Source of the DNA: XN24 sp047921455
Lineage (GTDB): Bacteria > Pseudomonadota > Gammaproteobacteria > Steroidobacterales > XN24
Assembly (NCBI GenBank): GCA_047921455.1
Contig: JBLRWC010000010.1
Location: forward strand, 13,785-77,784
Direction of reading: 5' to 3'
DNA length: 64,000 nt
Shown: piece by piece, positions 9,123-17,060 of the stretch
Layout of the letters: each line of letters opens with the position of its first letter
How positions within the stretch are numbered: position 1 is the first letter of the stretch
The notes under the pieces: generated by a model
Told to the model about the DNA's origin: nothing
Database searches by the model: none
Seen by the model: the letters and a program-made list of their open reading frames with translations, nothing else
Translations under genes and position numbers: made by a program

Positions 9123-9156
9123 CTGCCGAGCCGCCGCGGCGTGGTGGCTCGAATTG

Positions 9157-9172
9157 TGTGATCTGCGTCACT
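9157..9172 (+). promoter_or_regulatory. CRP/Clp-like binding site upstream of xerD
   Basis: TGTGATCTGCGTCACT matches the CRP-family consensus TGTGA-N6-TCACA at nine of ten fixed positions. It lies about 120 bp before xerD. No confident -35/-10 pair was seen, so the regulated promoter is not identified. Confidence 0.4.
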
Positions 9173-9294
9173 TTATGTTAATTACCGCCGGATATGTGAC
9201 GCTGGTCGCATCCCCGGTCGGAGCCGCGACCCAGAATATCCGCTGGTATGGGCGTCCCGGCGCCCCGAGGATGGCGGCGATCAAAGTGGACGCG

Positions 9295-10245
9295 ATGACA
9301 GCAGATGCGGAAAGTGAACGGCTGAACGGTGCGCAGAGCGGCGGTGGCTGTCTCGACGCTTCGGCGCAGGCCGTCGACCGTTTCCTCGATGCCGCCTGGA
9401 TGGAGCGCGGGCTCTCCAGGAATACCCTGTCCGCCTATCGCACGGACCTGCTGGCGCTGGCGCGCTGGATGGCGGCGAGCGGGCGGCTGATCACGGCGGC
9501 GGAGCGGGGCGATGTGCAGGCTTTCATGGCGGAACGGGTGACGGCGGGCGCCCGCCCCAGGTCGTCGGCGCGGCAGTTGTCGAGCTTCCGCCGGTTTTTC
9601 CGCTGGTGGGCGCAGGCGCATCGGGACGCGGAAGATCCGACGGCGCAGATCTCGATGCCGAAGATCGGTCGGCCTTTGCCCAAGTCGCTCACCGAGGAGG
9701 AGGTCGAGGCGTTGCTCGATGCGCCCGAGACCGACGAGCCGCTGGGGCATCGCGACCGGACCATGCTCGAGGTGTTGTATGCCACCGGCCTGCGCGTCAC
9801 CGAGCTGGTCAACCTTCGTCTCGGCCAGGTCAATCTCAACCAGGGAGTCATCCGGGTGACCGGCAAGGGTGGCCGGGAGCGACTGATCCCGCTCGGCGAG
9901 GAGTCGCTCGAGTGGCTGCAACAATTCATCGCCGGACCACGCGACGAAATCCTGCTCGAGAAACAGACAGAATACGTGTTCCCGACCCGGCGCGGCGACC
10001 ACATGACGCGGCAGGCCTTCTGGCACATTATCAAGCGGTATACCCAGCGGGCCGACATCCAGCAGGCCCTGTCTCCGCACACCCTGCGGCACGCTTTTGC
10101 CACGCACCTGCTGAACCACGGCGCCGATCTGCGCGTGGTGCAAATGCTGCTCGGCCACAGTGATCTCTCGACGACGCAAATCTATACCCACGTGGCCCGC
10201 GAGCGGCTGCGCGATTTGCACGCGCGCCACCATCCGCGGGGCTGA
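9295..10245 (+). CDS. xerD: Tyrosine recombinase XerD
   Basis: Site-specific recombinase acting with XerC at dif to resolve chromosome dimers at the septum. The N-terminal SAM-like DNA-binding domain (QAVDRFLDAAWMERGLSRNT) is followed by the catalytic domain with Arg in ATGLRVTELVNLR, Lys in GKGGRERLIPLG, the HTLRHAFATHLL and LGHSDLSTTQIYTHV motifs, and nucleophilic Tyr at about residue 297. With ATG 9295 the protein has 316 residues, close to the usual 300; ATG 9271 (324 residues) is also possible, and neither has a strong ribosome-binding site. An upstream extension of the frame crosses the assembly gap and is not real. dsbC follows, a common neighbour in gammaproteobacteria. Confidence 0.9.
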   Translation: MTADAESERLNGAQSGGGCLDASAQAVDRFLDAAWMERGLSRNTLSAYRTDLLALARWMAASGRLITAAERGDVQAFMAERVTAGARPRSSARQLSSFRRFFRWWAQAHRDAEDPTAQISMPKIGRPLPKSLTEEEVEALLDAPETDEPLGHRDRTMLEVLYATGLRVTELVNLRLGQVNLNQGVIRVTGKGGRERLIPLGEESLEWLQQFIAGPRDEILLEKQTEYVFPTRRGDHMTRQAFWHIIKRYTQRADIQQALSPHTLRHAFATHLLNHGADLRVVQMLLGHSDLSTTQIYTHVARERLRDLHARHHPRG

Positions 10246-10373
10246 ACGCCGTGCGGGACGGCGGGCGGCCATCCGCGCTAGAATTGCGGCGGCGCGCGCC
10301 GCCGGCTGAACCTTTCGGCCGCGGCGGCGGTCCGAGAACTATCGCTGAACCACTGCCGATCCCAGGAGCCAAG

Positions 10374-11093
10374 ATGATTCCAATGTTTGCTGCCGCAACG
10401 CTGGTCGCGTTGTATCCCGCCGCCGCGGCTGCCGATGCGTCCGTCGAGGAATCGCTGGCAGCCAAGGTGCCCGGCGTCGAGGCCGAGAACATCCGTGCAA
10501 CCCCGGTGCCCGGCCTCTGGGAAGTGGCGGTCGGCGCCCAGGTTGTTTACCTGAGCGAGGACGGGCGCTACATGGTGCGCGGTGAGTTGATCGACCTGAT
10601 GACCGGCGAGAATATTACCGACGCGCGCCAGTCGGCCTTGCAGGGAGCGCTCGTGGATCGCTTCGCCAAGGACCTGGACGAGCGCCGGATGGTGGTCTTC
10701 AAGGCGGATGAACCGCGCCACGTCATCACCGTGTTTACCGATATCGATTGCGGGTATTGCCGCAAGCTGCATCGCGAAATCGAGGAATACACCAGCCGGG
10801 GCATCACGGTGCGCTACCTGTTCTACCCGTTGGCGGGCCCGGGGTCGGACAGCTGGGCCAAGGCCGACGCCGTCTGGTGCTCGGCCGATCGCAACGATGC
10901 CATGACGCGCGCCAAGCTGGGCGAACCGGTGCAAGCCACGCAGCCTTGCGCGAACACGCCCGCGGCGGAACACTACCGGATCGGCGGTCAGCTGGGTGTG
11001 CGCGGCACGCCCATGATCATGACCGACACCGGTGAAATACTGCGCGGTTACGTAGCGGGCGAGCAGCTGGCCGCCTGGCTGGACGAGCGCTAA
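10374..11093 (+). CDS. dsbC: Thiol:disulfide interchange protein DsbC
   Basis: A 239-residue periplasmic disulfide isomerase. The signal peptide (MIPMFAAATLVALYPAAAAA) is followed by an N-terminal dimerisation domain, where GRYMVRGELIDL is typical of the DsbC/DsbG linker, and a thioredoxin-fold domain with active site CGYC (Cys126 and Cys129) and the cis-Pro loop RGTPMIM. It reshuffles wrong disulfides and is kept reduced by DsbD, which is not encoded here. ATG 10374 was chosen because AGGAG sits 6 bp upstream and the signal peptide begins there. Its stop overlaps that of the convergent fdxA gene by 3 bp. Confidence 0.92.
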   Translation: MIPMFAAATLVALYPAAAAADASVEESLAAKVPGVEAENIRATPVPGLWEVAVGAQVVYLSEDGRYMVRGELIDLMTGENITDARQSALQGALVDRFAKDLDERRMVVFKADEPRHVITVFTDIDCGYCRKLHREIEEYTSRGITVRYLFYPLAGPGSDSWAKADAVWCSADRNDAMTRAKLGEPVQATQPCANTPAAEHYRIGGQLGVRGTPMIMTDTGEILRGYVAGEQLAAWLDER

Positions 11094-11413
11094 CGCTCGA
11101 GGTGCTGCAGCTTGTCCGGCTTGCCGTCCCACTCTTCGGCGTCGGCAGGCGGTTCGCCTTTTTCGGTGATCACCGGCCACTGCTCCGAGAGTTCCTTGTT
11201 GAGTTCCAGGAAATGGGCCTGTGCGGACGGCAGGTCTTCCTCGGAGAAAATCGCCTCGGCGGGGCATTCAGGTTCGCACAGCGTGCAGTCGATGCATTCC
11301 TCCGGGTCGATGACGAGGAAGTTCGGGCCTTCGTGGAAACAATCCACCGGGCACACCTCGACACAGTCCATGTACTTGCACTTGATGCAGTTCTCGGTGA
11401 CTACAAAAGTCAT
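11090..11413 (-). CDS. fdxA: Seven-iron ferredoxin FdxA
   Basis: A 107-residue ferredoxin of the [3Fe-4S][4Fe-4S] type. The N-terminal cluster motifs are ENCIKCKYMDCVEVCPVDCF and PEECIDCTLCEPECPAEAI. In the first motif the second Cys of the canonical CxxCxxC is replaced (CKYMDC), consistent with a three-iron cluster. The C-terminal extension (about residues 65-107) is typical of the Azotobacter FdI/FdxA family. It is a cytosolic electron carrier of unknown partner. Convergent with dsbC. Confidence 0.92.
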   Translation of the reverse strand: MTFVVTENCIKCKYMDCVEVCPVDCFHEGPNFLVIDPEECIDCTLCEPECPAEAIFSEEDLPSAQAHFLELNKELSEQWPVITEKGEPPADAEEWDGKPDKLQHLER

Positions 11414-11499
11414 GGCGAGGGGATCTCCGCAGTCGTTCTGGCTGGCGCCCAGGCAGGCGCCGGAAGGTTGCTATTGTGCCACAGGCGGTCCAAGGGATT

Positions 11500-12042
11500 T
11501 CAAGCCGGGCGGTCGCGGTCCAGCGTCGTGGTGTGCAATCGCCTGAGTCCCGCGGCACGATCCTCGAGGAATTTCTCCAGCGCGAAGCGCACCGACAAAA
11601 AGGCGATTTCGTCCCAGGGAATATCCCCTGGCGCGAATAACTCTGCCTCCAGGGTCTCGTCGCCGGCGCCGAACTGGCCGTCGAGCAGGGTGGCCCGGAA
11701 CATGATGTGGACCTGGCGCGCATGCACCACGTCCACCACGGCGAACAGGTCATGCATTTCGACTTTCGCCATGGCTTCTTCCATGGTCTCGCGCGCCGCA
11801 CCCTCGGCCAGTGTCTCGCCGATTTCCATGAACCCGGCCGGGATGGTCCAGTAGCCACGGCGCGGTTCGATGGCCCGCCGGCAGAGCAGGATTTTGCCGT
11901 CGGCTTCCGGTACGCAGCCGACCACGACCAGCGGATTGACGTAATGGACTTTGCCGCAGGCCGTGCAGATGTCTCGGGGAACGTTGTCCCCACTTGGGAC
12001 ACGCCGCTCGACCGGCGCGCCGCATTCGCTACAGAAGTTCAT
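11500..12042 (-). CDS. Nudix hydrolase with zinc ribbon
   Basis: A 180-residue protein. An N-terminal zinc ribbon (CSECGAP and CTACGKVHY, two Cys pairs) precedes a Nudix domain with box GFMEIGETLAEGAARETMEE. This fits Gx5Ex7REUxEE, but the following conserved Gly is replaced by Met. Zinc ribbon plus Nudix is the layout of NudC-type NADH/NAD-cap pyrophosphatases and related nucleotide hydrolases, but the length is much shorter than NudC, so the substrate is unknown. The ATG at 12042 is preceded by GAAAGG; the frame upstream runs through the tRNA-Leu gene and is not coding. Confidence 0.85.
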   Translation of the reverse strand: MNFCSECGAPVERRVPSGDNVPRDICTACGKVHYVNPLVVVGCVPEADGKILLCRRAIEPRRGYWTIPAGFMEIGETLAEGAARETMEEAMAKVEMHDLFAVVDVVHARQVHIMFRATLLDGQFGAGDETLEAELFAPGDIPWDEIAFLSVRFALEKFLEDRAAGLRRLHTTTLDRDRPA

Positions 12043-12063
12043 GCAAACCTTTCTCAGGAGGGC

Positions 12064-12150
12064 TGGTGCCCGGGGCGAGAGTCGAACTCGCACGATGTCA
12101 CCATCGGCGGATTTTGAGTCCGCTGCGTCTACCAGTTCCGCCACCCGGGC
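12064..12150 (-). tRNA. tRNA-Leu (anticodon CAA)
   Basis: On the minus strand a complete class II tRNA can be folded: acceptor GCCCGGG pairing with CCCGGGC, D-arm with GGTAGAC, anticodon stem GCGGA/TCCGC enclosing CTCAAAA (anticodon CAA, reading UUG), a long variable arm typical of Leu, T-loop GTTCGACTC, and an encoded 3' CCA at 12064-12066. It reads in the same direction as the Nudix gene, 21 bp ahead of its start, so processing from a shared transcript is possible. Confidence 0.95.
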
Positions 12151-12158
12151 TCTGACAA

Positions 12159-12174
12159 GGTCGGTCGACCGACC
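12159..12174. promoter_or_regulatory. Perfect 16-bp palindrome upstream of tRNA-Leu
   Basis: GGTCGGTCGACCGACC is a perfect palindrome starting 9 bp upstream of the 5' end of tRNA-Leu, within the divergent spacer to the small PDZ gene. It could be a dimeric regulator site or simply part of the tRNA promoter; no regulator is recognised. Confidence 0.35.
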
Positions 12175-12274
12175 CGCAGCGGCGAAGCTTATCATTGCTT
12201 GGCGGCGGTGGGCAGTGCGACCTGCAAGTGCTGTGGCGCATCTTTAGAGAGAGTGACGAATTCCGGGAGGGCGA

Positions 12275-12511
12275 ATGGCTGGGTTCTCGGACTGCAAGCC
12301 CGACGCGGGCGTGCTGGTGGTGCGCGCGCCGAGCGATCCCACGCTCGGCCTGCAGGACGGCGACGTGATCATGGACATCGGCGGGCGCCAGCCGGCCGAT
12401 CCCGGCCACGTGGTGCGCATCCTGCGGTCTTACGTCGCCGGGGAGCGCCTCGTGATGACCGTGGTGCGCAAGGGTGAGCGCCGGCAACTCGAGGCCGATA
12501 TTCCCGAGTAG
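12275..12511 (+). CDS. Small stand-alone PDZ-domain protein
   Basis: A 78-residue protein consisting of little more than a PDZ core: DAGVLVVRAPSDPTLGLQDG (carboxylate-binding loop region), DVIMDIGGRQ, the ILRSYVAGERLVMTVVRKGE strand-helix-strand and a short tail. There is no signal peptide or membrane segment. PDZ folds of this type normally follow a DegP/DegQ or RseP protease domain, and this one has no partner domain. The start has a good GGGAGGG ribosome-binding site. It could be a real adaptor or the remnant of a larger gene; the clean start favours a real gene. Confidence 0.65.
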   Translation: MAGFSDCKPDAGVLVVRAPSDPTLGLQDGDVIMDIGGRQPADPGHVVRILRSYVAGERLVMTVVRKGERRQLEADIPE

Positions 12512-12607
12512 CCGCGCGGGTGACCGCCAGGGGCGCACGGCGCCGCCGCCTCGGAGCGGTGGCGCCAGTTGCCCACTTCGGGTCTGTCCCCATACCATCC
12601 CCGCCCC

Positions 12608-13660
12608 ATGCGCCGCACGGATTTCAATTACGACCTCCCCGAATCGCTGATCGCCCAGGCGCCCCTGGACGATCGCTCGGCCAGTCGCCTGCTGGTGGTG
12701 GACGGTGCGGCGGGGCGGTGGCGGGACGCGGGCTTTCGCGACCTGCCTGGATTCCTGCAGCCCGGCGACTTGCTGGTGCTCAACGACACCCGGGTGATTC
12801 CGGCGCGCGTGTTCGGCCAGAAGGAGAGCGGTGGACGGGTCGAGCTGCTGGTCGAGCGGCTGGTCGGGGAGCGCGGCGTGATCGGCCAGTTACGGGCGAG
12901 CAAGTCGCCTGCGCCCGGTGGACGGCTGCGCTTCGAGGGCGACGCCAGCGCGGTCGTGGTGGCGCGCACCGGGCATGACGGTGACCTGTTCGAGCTGGCC
13001 TTCGACCGCCCGGTGCTGCCCTGGCTGGAGGTCGCCGGGCACATGCCGCTGCCGCCCTATATCCACCGGGCTGCAAACGAGAGCGACCAGGCGCGCTACC
13101 AGACAATATTCGGCCGCCAGCCAGGCGCCGTGGCGGCGCCGACGGCGGGGTTGCATTTCGATGAACCATTGCTGGCGGCGTTGGCGGCGCGCGGCGTCGA
13201 GACCGCCACCGTCACGCTGCACGTGGGCGCGGGTACCTTTCAGCCGGTGCGCAGCGAGGATCCGCGCGCCCATCGCCTGCATGCCGAGCGTGTCACGGTC
13301 GATGCGTCCACCTGCGCCGCGGTGGCCGCCGCGCGCGCCCGCGGCGGCCGGGTGGTGGCGGTCGGCACCACGGTGGTGCGTAGCCTGGAAGCCGCTGCCG
13401 CCGGCGGCCGGCTGGCGCCGCTGGAGGGCGAGACCGAGCTGTTTATCCTGCCCGGCTACCGCTTCCAGGTAGTCGATGCGCTGGTGACCAACTTCCACCT
13501 GCCGGAATCCTCGCTGTTGATGCTGGTATGCGCGTTCGCCGGCCAGGACACCGTGCTGGGCGCTTATCGGCACGCGGTGGCGGCCGGCTACCGTTTTTTC
13601 AGTTACGGTGATGCGATGTTGCTGACGCCCGCGCCGGGCGTGCGCGAGGAGACGACATGA
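12608..13660 (+). CDS. queA: tRNA preQ1(34) S-adenosylmethionine ribosyltransferase-isomerase QueA
   Basis: A 350-residue enzyme of queuosine synthesis; it adds the ribosyl moiety of SAM to preQ1 in tRNA, giving epoxyqueuosine. The N-terminus MRRTDFNYDLPESLIAQAPL is the family hallmark, followed by LVLNDTRVIPAR, GHMPLPPYI, PTAGLHFDEPLL, LHVGAGTFQPV and TNFHLPESSLLMLVCAFAG. An ATGA overlap couples it to tgt, which acts one step earlier in the same pathway. Confidence 0.96.
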   Translation: MRRTDFNYDLPESLIAQAPLDDRSASRLLVVDGAAGRWRDAGFRDLPGFLQPGDLLVLNDTRVIPARVFGQKESGGRVELLVERLVGERGVIGQLRASKSPAPGGRLRFEGDASAVVVARTGHDGDLFELAFDRPVLPWLEVAGHMPLPPYIHRAANESDQARYQTIFGRQPGAVAAPTAGLHFDEPLLAALAARGVETATVTLHVGAGTFQPVRSEDPRAHRLHAERVTVDASTCAAVAAARARGGRVVAVGTTVVRSLEAAAAGGRLAPLEGETELFILPGYRFQVVDALVTNFHLPESSLLMLVCAFAGQDTVLGAYRHAVAAGYRFFSYGDAMLLTPAPGVREETT

Positions 13661-14760
13661 AATTCGAGTTGCTGGCAAAAGACGGCGGCGCGCGCCGCGG
13701 CCGCCTCGAATTTCCGCGCGGCGTGGTCGAAACGCCGGTCTTTATGCCGGTCGGCACCTACGGCACCGTCAAGGCGATGACGCCCGAGGAGCTGCAGTCG
13801 CTGGGCGCGCGCATCATTCTCGGCAACACCTTCCACCTCATGCTCCGTCCCGGCGAACAGATTGTCGCCGCGCATGGCGGGCTGCATGGCTTCATGCATT
13901 GGGACGGGCCGATCCTGACGGATTCCGGCGGGTTCCAGGTCTGGAGCCTGGCCGAGCTGCGCAAGATTTCCGAACAGGGCGTGCGCTTTGCTTCGCCCGT
14001 GGACGGCGCGCAGGTGTTCCTCGGGCCGGAGCGCTCCATGGAAATCCAGCACGCGCTGGGCGCGGATATCGTCATGGTATTCGACGAGTGCACGCCTCAC
14101 CCGGCGACGGAGCAGCAGGCGCGCGAATCGATGGAGCTGTCGCTGCGCTGGGCGGCCCGTTGCCGCAGCGCCCATGGCGACCACCCGGCGGCGCTGTTCG
14201 GCATCGTCCAGGGCGGCATGTACCCCGCGCTTCGCCAGGCCTCGCTGGCCGGCCTGCTGGAGCTGGGCTTCGACGGCTACGCCCTCGGCGGCCTGTCGGT
14301 CGGCGAAACGGCCGCGGAGCGCGAGGCCATCATCGCGGCCGTGGAGCCCTTGCTGCCGGCCGACCGGCCGCGCTACCTGATGGGCGTGGGGACGCCGGAG
14401 GACCTGGTGGAGTCGGTGGCCCAGGGCATCGACATGTTCGATTGCGTCATGCCGACGCGCAACGCGCGCAATGGCTACCTGTTCACCCACCGCGGCACAC
14501 TGCGCATTCGCAATGCCCGGCACCGCGAGGACACCGGACCCATCGACCCGGCTTGCGGTTGCTACACTTGTGCCCATTATTCGCGCGCTTACCTGCGGCA
14601 CCTGGAGCGCTGTAACGAAATTCTCGGCGCCCGCCTGAACACCATCCATAACCTGTATTTCTACCTGGACCTGATGGCGCAGATGCGGGCGGCCATCGAG
14701 GCCGGCCGCTTCCAGGACTGGCGCCGCGAGTTCTACGCCCGGAGAATTGGCGAGGAATGA
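13657..14760 (+). CDS. tgt: tRNA-guanine transglycosylase Tgt
   Basis: A 367-residue enzyme exchanging guanine-34 for preQ1 in tRNAs with GUN anticodons. Landmarks: TPVFMPVGTYGTVKAMTPEE, GNTFHLMLRPGE, LTDSGGFQVWSL (catalytic Asp), GIVQGGMY, ALGGLSVGE, MPTRNARNGYLFT (second Asp in the FDCVMPTR context) and a C-terminal zinc site CGCYTCAHYSRAYLRHL. The start lies in the stop of queA. yajC-secDF follow, the usual gammaproteobacterial order. Confidence 0.96.
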   Translation: MKFELLAKDGGARRGRLEFPRGVVETPVFMPVGTYGTVKAMTPEELQSLGARIILGNTFHLMLRPGEQIVAAHGGLHGFMHWDGPILTDSGGFQVWSLAELRKISEQGVRFASPVDGAQVFLGPERSMEIQHALGADIVMVFDECTPHPATEQQARESMELSLRWAARCRSAHGDHPAALFGIVQGGMYPALRQASLAGLLELGFDGYALGGLSVGETAAEREAIIAAVEPLLPADRPRYLMGVGTPEDLVESVAQGIDMFDCVMPTRNARNGYLFTHRGTLRIRNARHREDTGPIDPACGCYTCAHYSRAYLRHLERCNEILGARLNTIHNLYFYLDLMAQMRAAIEAGRFQDWRREFYARRIGEE

Positions 14761-14781
14761 GGCATGGCGCGCGTGTCGTGG

Positions 14782-14822
14782 CATAATAGCCCGCTGTTTT
14801 ACAGCCGCCCGGTTCCGGGCGG
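14782..14822 (+). promoter_or_regulatory. Possible yajC promoter element and leader hairpin
   Basis: A -10-like CATAAT (14782-14787) is followed by a perfect GC hairpin CCGCCCGG-TT-CCGGGCGG (14805-14822) ahead of yajC. No matching -35 was found. The hairpin has no T-run, so it may be a tgt 3'-end structure or a yajC 5'-leader structure. Confidence 0.3.
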
Positions 14823-14845
14823 CCCAATCCCGGGGACTTAATTCG

Positions 14846-15169
14846 ATGGATTTCTTCATTTCAAACGCGTGGGCCCAGGAAGGCGGCCAGACCGATCCTT
14901 TCCTGAGTTTCCTGCCGCTCATCCTGATATTCGTGATCTTCTATTTCCTGCTGATCCGGCCGCAGACCAAGCGCGCCAAGGAGCACCGGAACATGGTCGC
15001 GGAACTCAAGACCGGCGACGAGGTGATCACCGGCGGCGGCATTGTCGGCCGTATCAACGGCACCGGTGAACAGTTTCTCAAGGTCGAAGTCGCGGACGGC
15101 GTGGAACTGAGTATCCAGCGCCAGACCGTCATCGCCGTTCTGCCCAAGGGCACCTACAAGTCCGTCTGA
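14846..15169 (+). CDS. yajC: Preprotein translocase subunit YajC
   Basis: A 107-residue inner-membrane protein with one helix (FLPLILIFVIFYFLLIRPQT, about residues 21-40), followed by KRAKEHRNMVAELKTGDEVI and GGIVGRI, the hallmarks of YajC. It associates with SecD/SecF in the holotranslocon. The start was placed at ATG 14846 because the product then begins MDFFISNAWAQ, as in the family; there is in-frame sequence further upstream without family similarity. Confidence 0.95.
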   Translation: MDFFISNAWAQEGGQTDPFLSFLPLILIFVIFYFLLIRPQTKRAKEHRNMVAELKTGDEVITGGGIVGRINGTGEQFLKVEVADGVELSIQRQTVIAVLPKGTYKSV

Positions 15170-15193
15170 TCGGCCGGCCGCCAGGAAATACCC

Positions 15194-17047
15194 GTGGTTC
15201 TTAATCGTTTTCCTCTCTGGAAGAATTTGCTCGTTGTCGCGATCGTGCTGGCCGGCATCGTGTTCGCCCTGCCGAACCTGTTCGGTGACGCGCCTGCCGT
15301 GCAGATCACGGCCGACACCGGGCAGCCGCTGGACGCCACGGCGCATGAGCGTGTCAACGCGATCCTGGACGCCCGCGGCCTCGCTCATGGTCCCAGCTAT
15401 CTCGAGGATGGTCGTGTCACGGTGCATTTTCCGGACGTGGAAGACCAGCTCCGGGCGCTGGACCTGTTGCGCGAGCAGCTTGGCCGCGGCTATGTCGCAG
15501 CCCTGACGCTGGCGCCGCGCACGCCGGCATTTTTCCGCGCTGTGGGACTCAAGCCGTTGAGCCTGGGCCTCGACCTGCGCGGCGGCGTGCACTTCATGTT
15601 CGAGGTGGACATGGACGCCGCGATCAGCCAGGCGCTGGATCGCTACGAGGCCGATTTCCGCACGCTGCTGCGCGATGCCCGGATCCGTTACAAGTCGGTG
15701 CGGCGCGACGGCGACGTGGTGCGGGTGGTGCTCGAGAACGAAGACGACCGCCGCGCCGCCGCCCGGGTGATTGCCGATGCGGACCGCGATCTCGTCACCA
15801 GGGAGCGGCAGGTCGGCGGCGATTTTGAGCTGATCGTGCGCATGAGCGATAACCAGGTGCGCGAGCGCCAGGATTTTGCGATCGAGCAAAACACCATCAC
15901 GCTGCGTAATCGCGTCAACGAACTGGGCGTCTCCGAGCCGGTGGTTCAGCGCCAGGGCGGCGACCGCATTGTCGTGCAGTTGCCGGGCATCCAGGATCCG
16001 GCGCAGGCCGAGCGCGTGCTCGGTGCGACTGCGACGCTGGAGTTCCGGCTCGTGGACGAGGTCAATAGTCCCTTCGAGGCCGCCGAGCGCGGTCGGGCGC
16101 CGCTCGGCTCCGCCCTGTACGAAGACCGGCACGGGCAACCGGTGCTGTTGCGCCGGGAGATCATCGTCACCGGCGACCAGTTGACCGGTGCCTCGTCCGG
16201 TTTCGACGAGGGCCAGCCCGCGGTGTTCGTGAACCTGGATGCGCGCGGCGCCCGCCGGATGGGCGAGACCACGCGCGCCAACCTGAACCGGCGCATGGCG
16301 GTGGTGTTCATCGAGCAGAAGCGCGACACCGTGGAGCGCAACGGCGTCTTCGAGGAAGTGACCCGCACGGAAGAGCGCGTCATCAGCGTGGCCACGATCC
16401 GTGGCGTGTTCTCGAACCGCTTCCGGATCACCGGCCTCGATCCGCTCGAAGCCCGGGACCTTGCCTTGTTGCTGCGCGCCGGCTCGCTGGCCGCGCCTAT
16501 TTTCAAGGTCGAAGAACGCACCATCGGCCCGAGCCTCGGCCAGGAGAACATCGAGCGCGGCATGCTGGCCGTCGCCTTCGGCTTCCTGCTGGTGGTGGTG
16601 TTCATGGGGCTGTACTACCGCGTGTTCGGCCTGGTCGCCAACCTGGCGCTGCTGACCAACCTGGTGCTCGTCATCGCCCTGCTGTCGATGCTGCAGGCGG
16701 CGCTGACCTTGCCCGGCATCGCCGGCATCGTCTTGACGGTCGGCATGGCCGTGGACGCCAACGTGCTCATTTTCGAACGAATACGCGAGGAGATCCGCAA
16801 CGGCAACACGCCGCAGGCGGCCATCCACGCCGGCTACGAAAAGGCCTTTTCGTCCATTGCCGACGCCAACGTCACGACGCTGATTGCGGCCGTCGTGTTG
16901 TTCACCTTCGGCACCGGCCCGATCCGCGGTTTTGCGGTGACGCTGTCGCTCGGCATCATCACTTCCATGTTTACGGCCATCGTCGGCACCCGCGCCGTGG
17001 TCAACGGCTTGTACGGCGGCCGGCGCGTCCAGGCGCTGCCGATCTGA
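15194..17047 (+). CDS. secD: Protein translocase subunit SecD
   Basis: A 617-residue membrane protein using proton-motive force to pull proteins across the inner membrane with SecF. The N-terminus VLNRFPLWKNLLVVAIVLAG is the first helix, the large periplasmic domain starts with GLDLRGGVHFMFEVDM, and the C-terminal RND-type helices include GLYYRVFGLVANLALLTNLV and GMAVDANVLIFERIREE. The GTG start at 15194 matches the homologous N-terminus. It sits 24 bp after yajC and 13 bp before secF. Confidence 0.96.
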   Translation: MVLNRFPLWKNLLVVAIVLAGIVFALPNLFGDAPAVQITADTGQPLDATAHERVNAILDARGLAHGPSYLEDGRVTVHFPDVEDQLRALDLLREQLGRGYVAALTLAPRTPAFFRAVGLKPLSLGLDLRGGVHFMFEVDMDAAISQALDRYEADFRTLLRDARIRYKSVRRDGDVVRVVLENEDDRRAAARVIADADRDLVTRERQVGGDFELIVRMSDNQVRERQDFAIEQNTITLRNRVNELGVSEPVVQRQGGDRIVVQLPGIQDPAQAERVLGATATLEFRLVDEVNSPFEAAERGRAPLGSALYEDRHGQPVLLRREIIVTGDQLTGASSGFDEGQPAVFVNLDARGARRMGETTRANLNRRMAVVFIEQKRDTVERNGVFEEVTRTEERVISVATIRGVFSNRFRITGLDPLEARDLALLLRAGSLAAPIFKVEERTIGPSLGQENIERGMLAVAFGFLLVVVFMGLYYRVFGLVANLALLTNLVLVIALLSMLQAALTLPGIAGIVLTVGMAVDANVLIFERIREEIRNGNTPQAAIHAGYEKAFSSIADANVTTLIAAVVLFTFGTGPIRGFAVTLSLGIITSMFTAIVGTRAVVNGLYGGRRVQALPI

Positions 17048-17060
17048 GGAGACGGTCCGG

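Noticed and set aside
8629..10245. Open frame running from the TPR gene through the N-run into xerD
   Set aside because: Crosses the assembly gap; the real xerD starts at 9271 or 9295.
11500..12195. Longer start for the Nudix gene
   Set aside because: The extension runs through the whole tRNA-Leu gene and lacks a ribosome-binding site.
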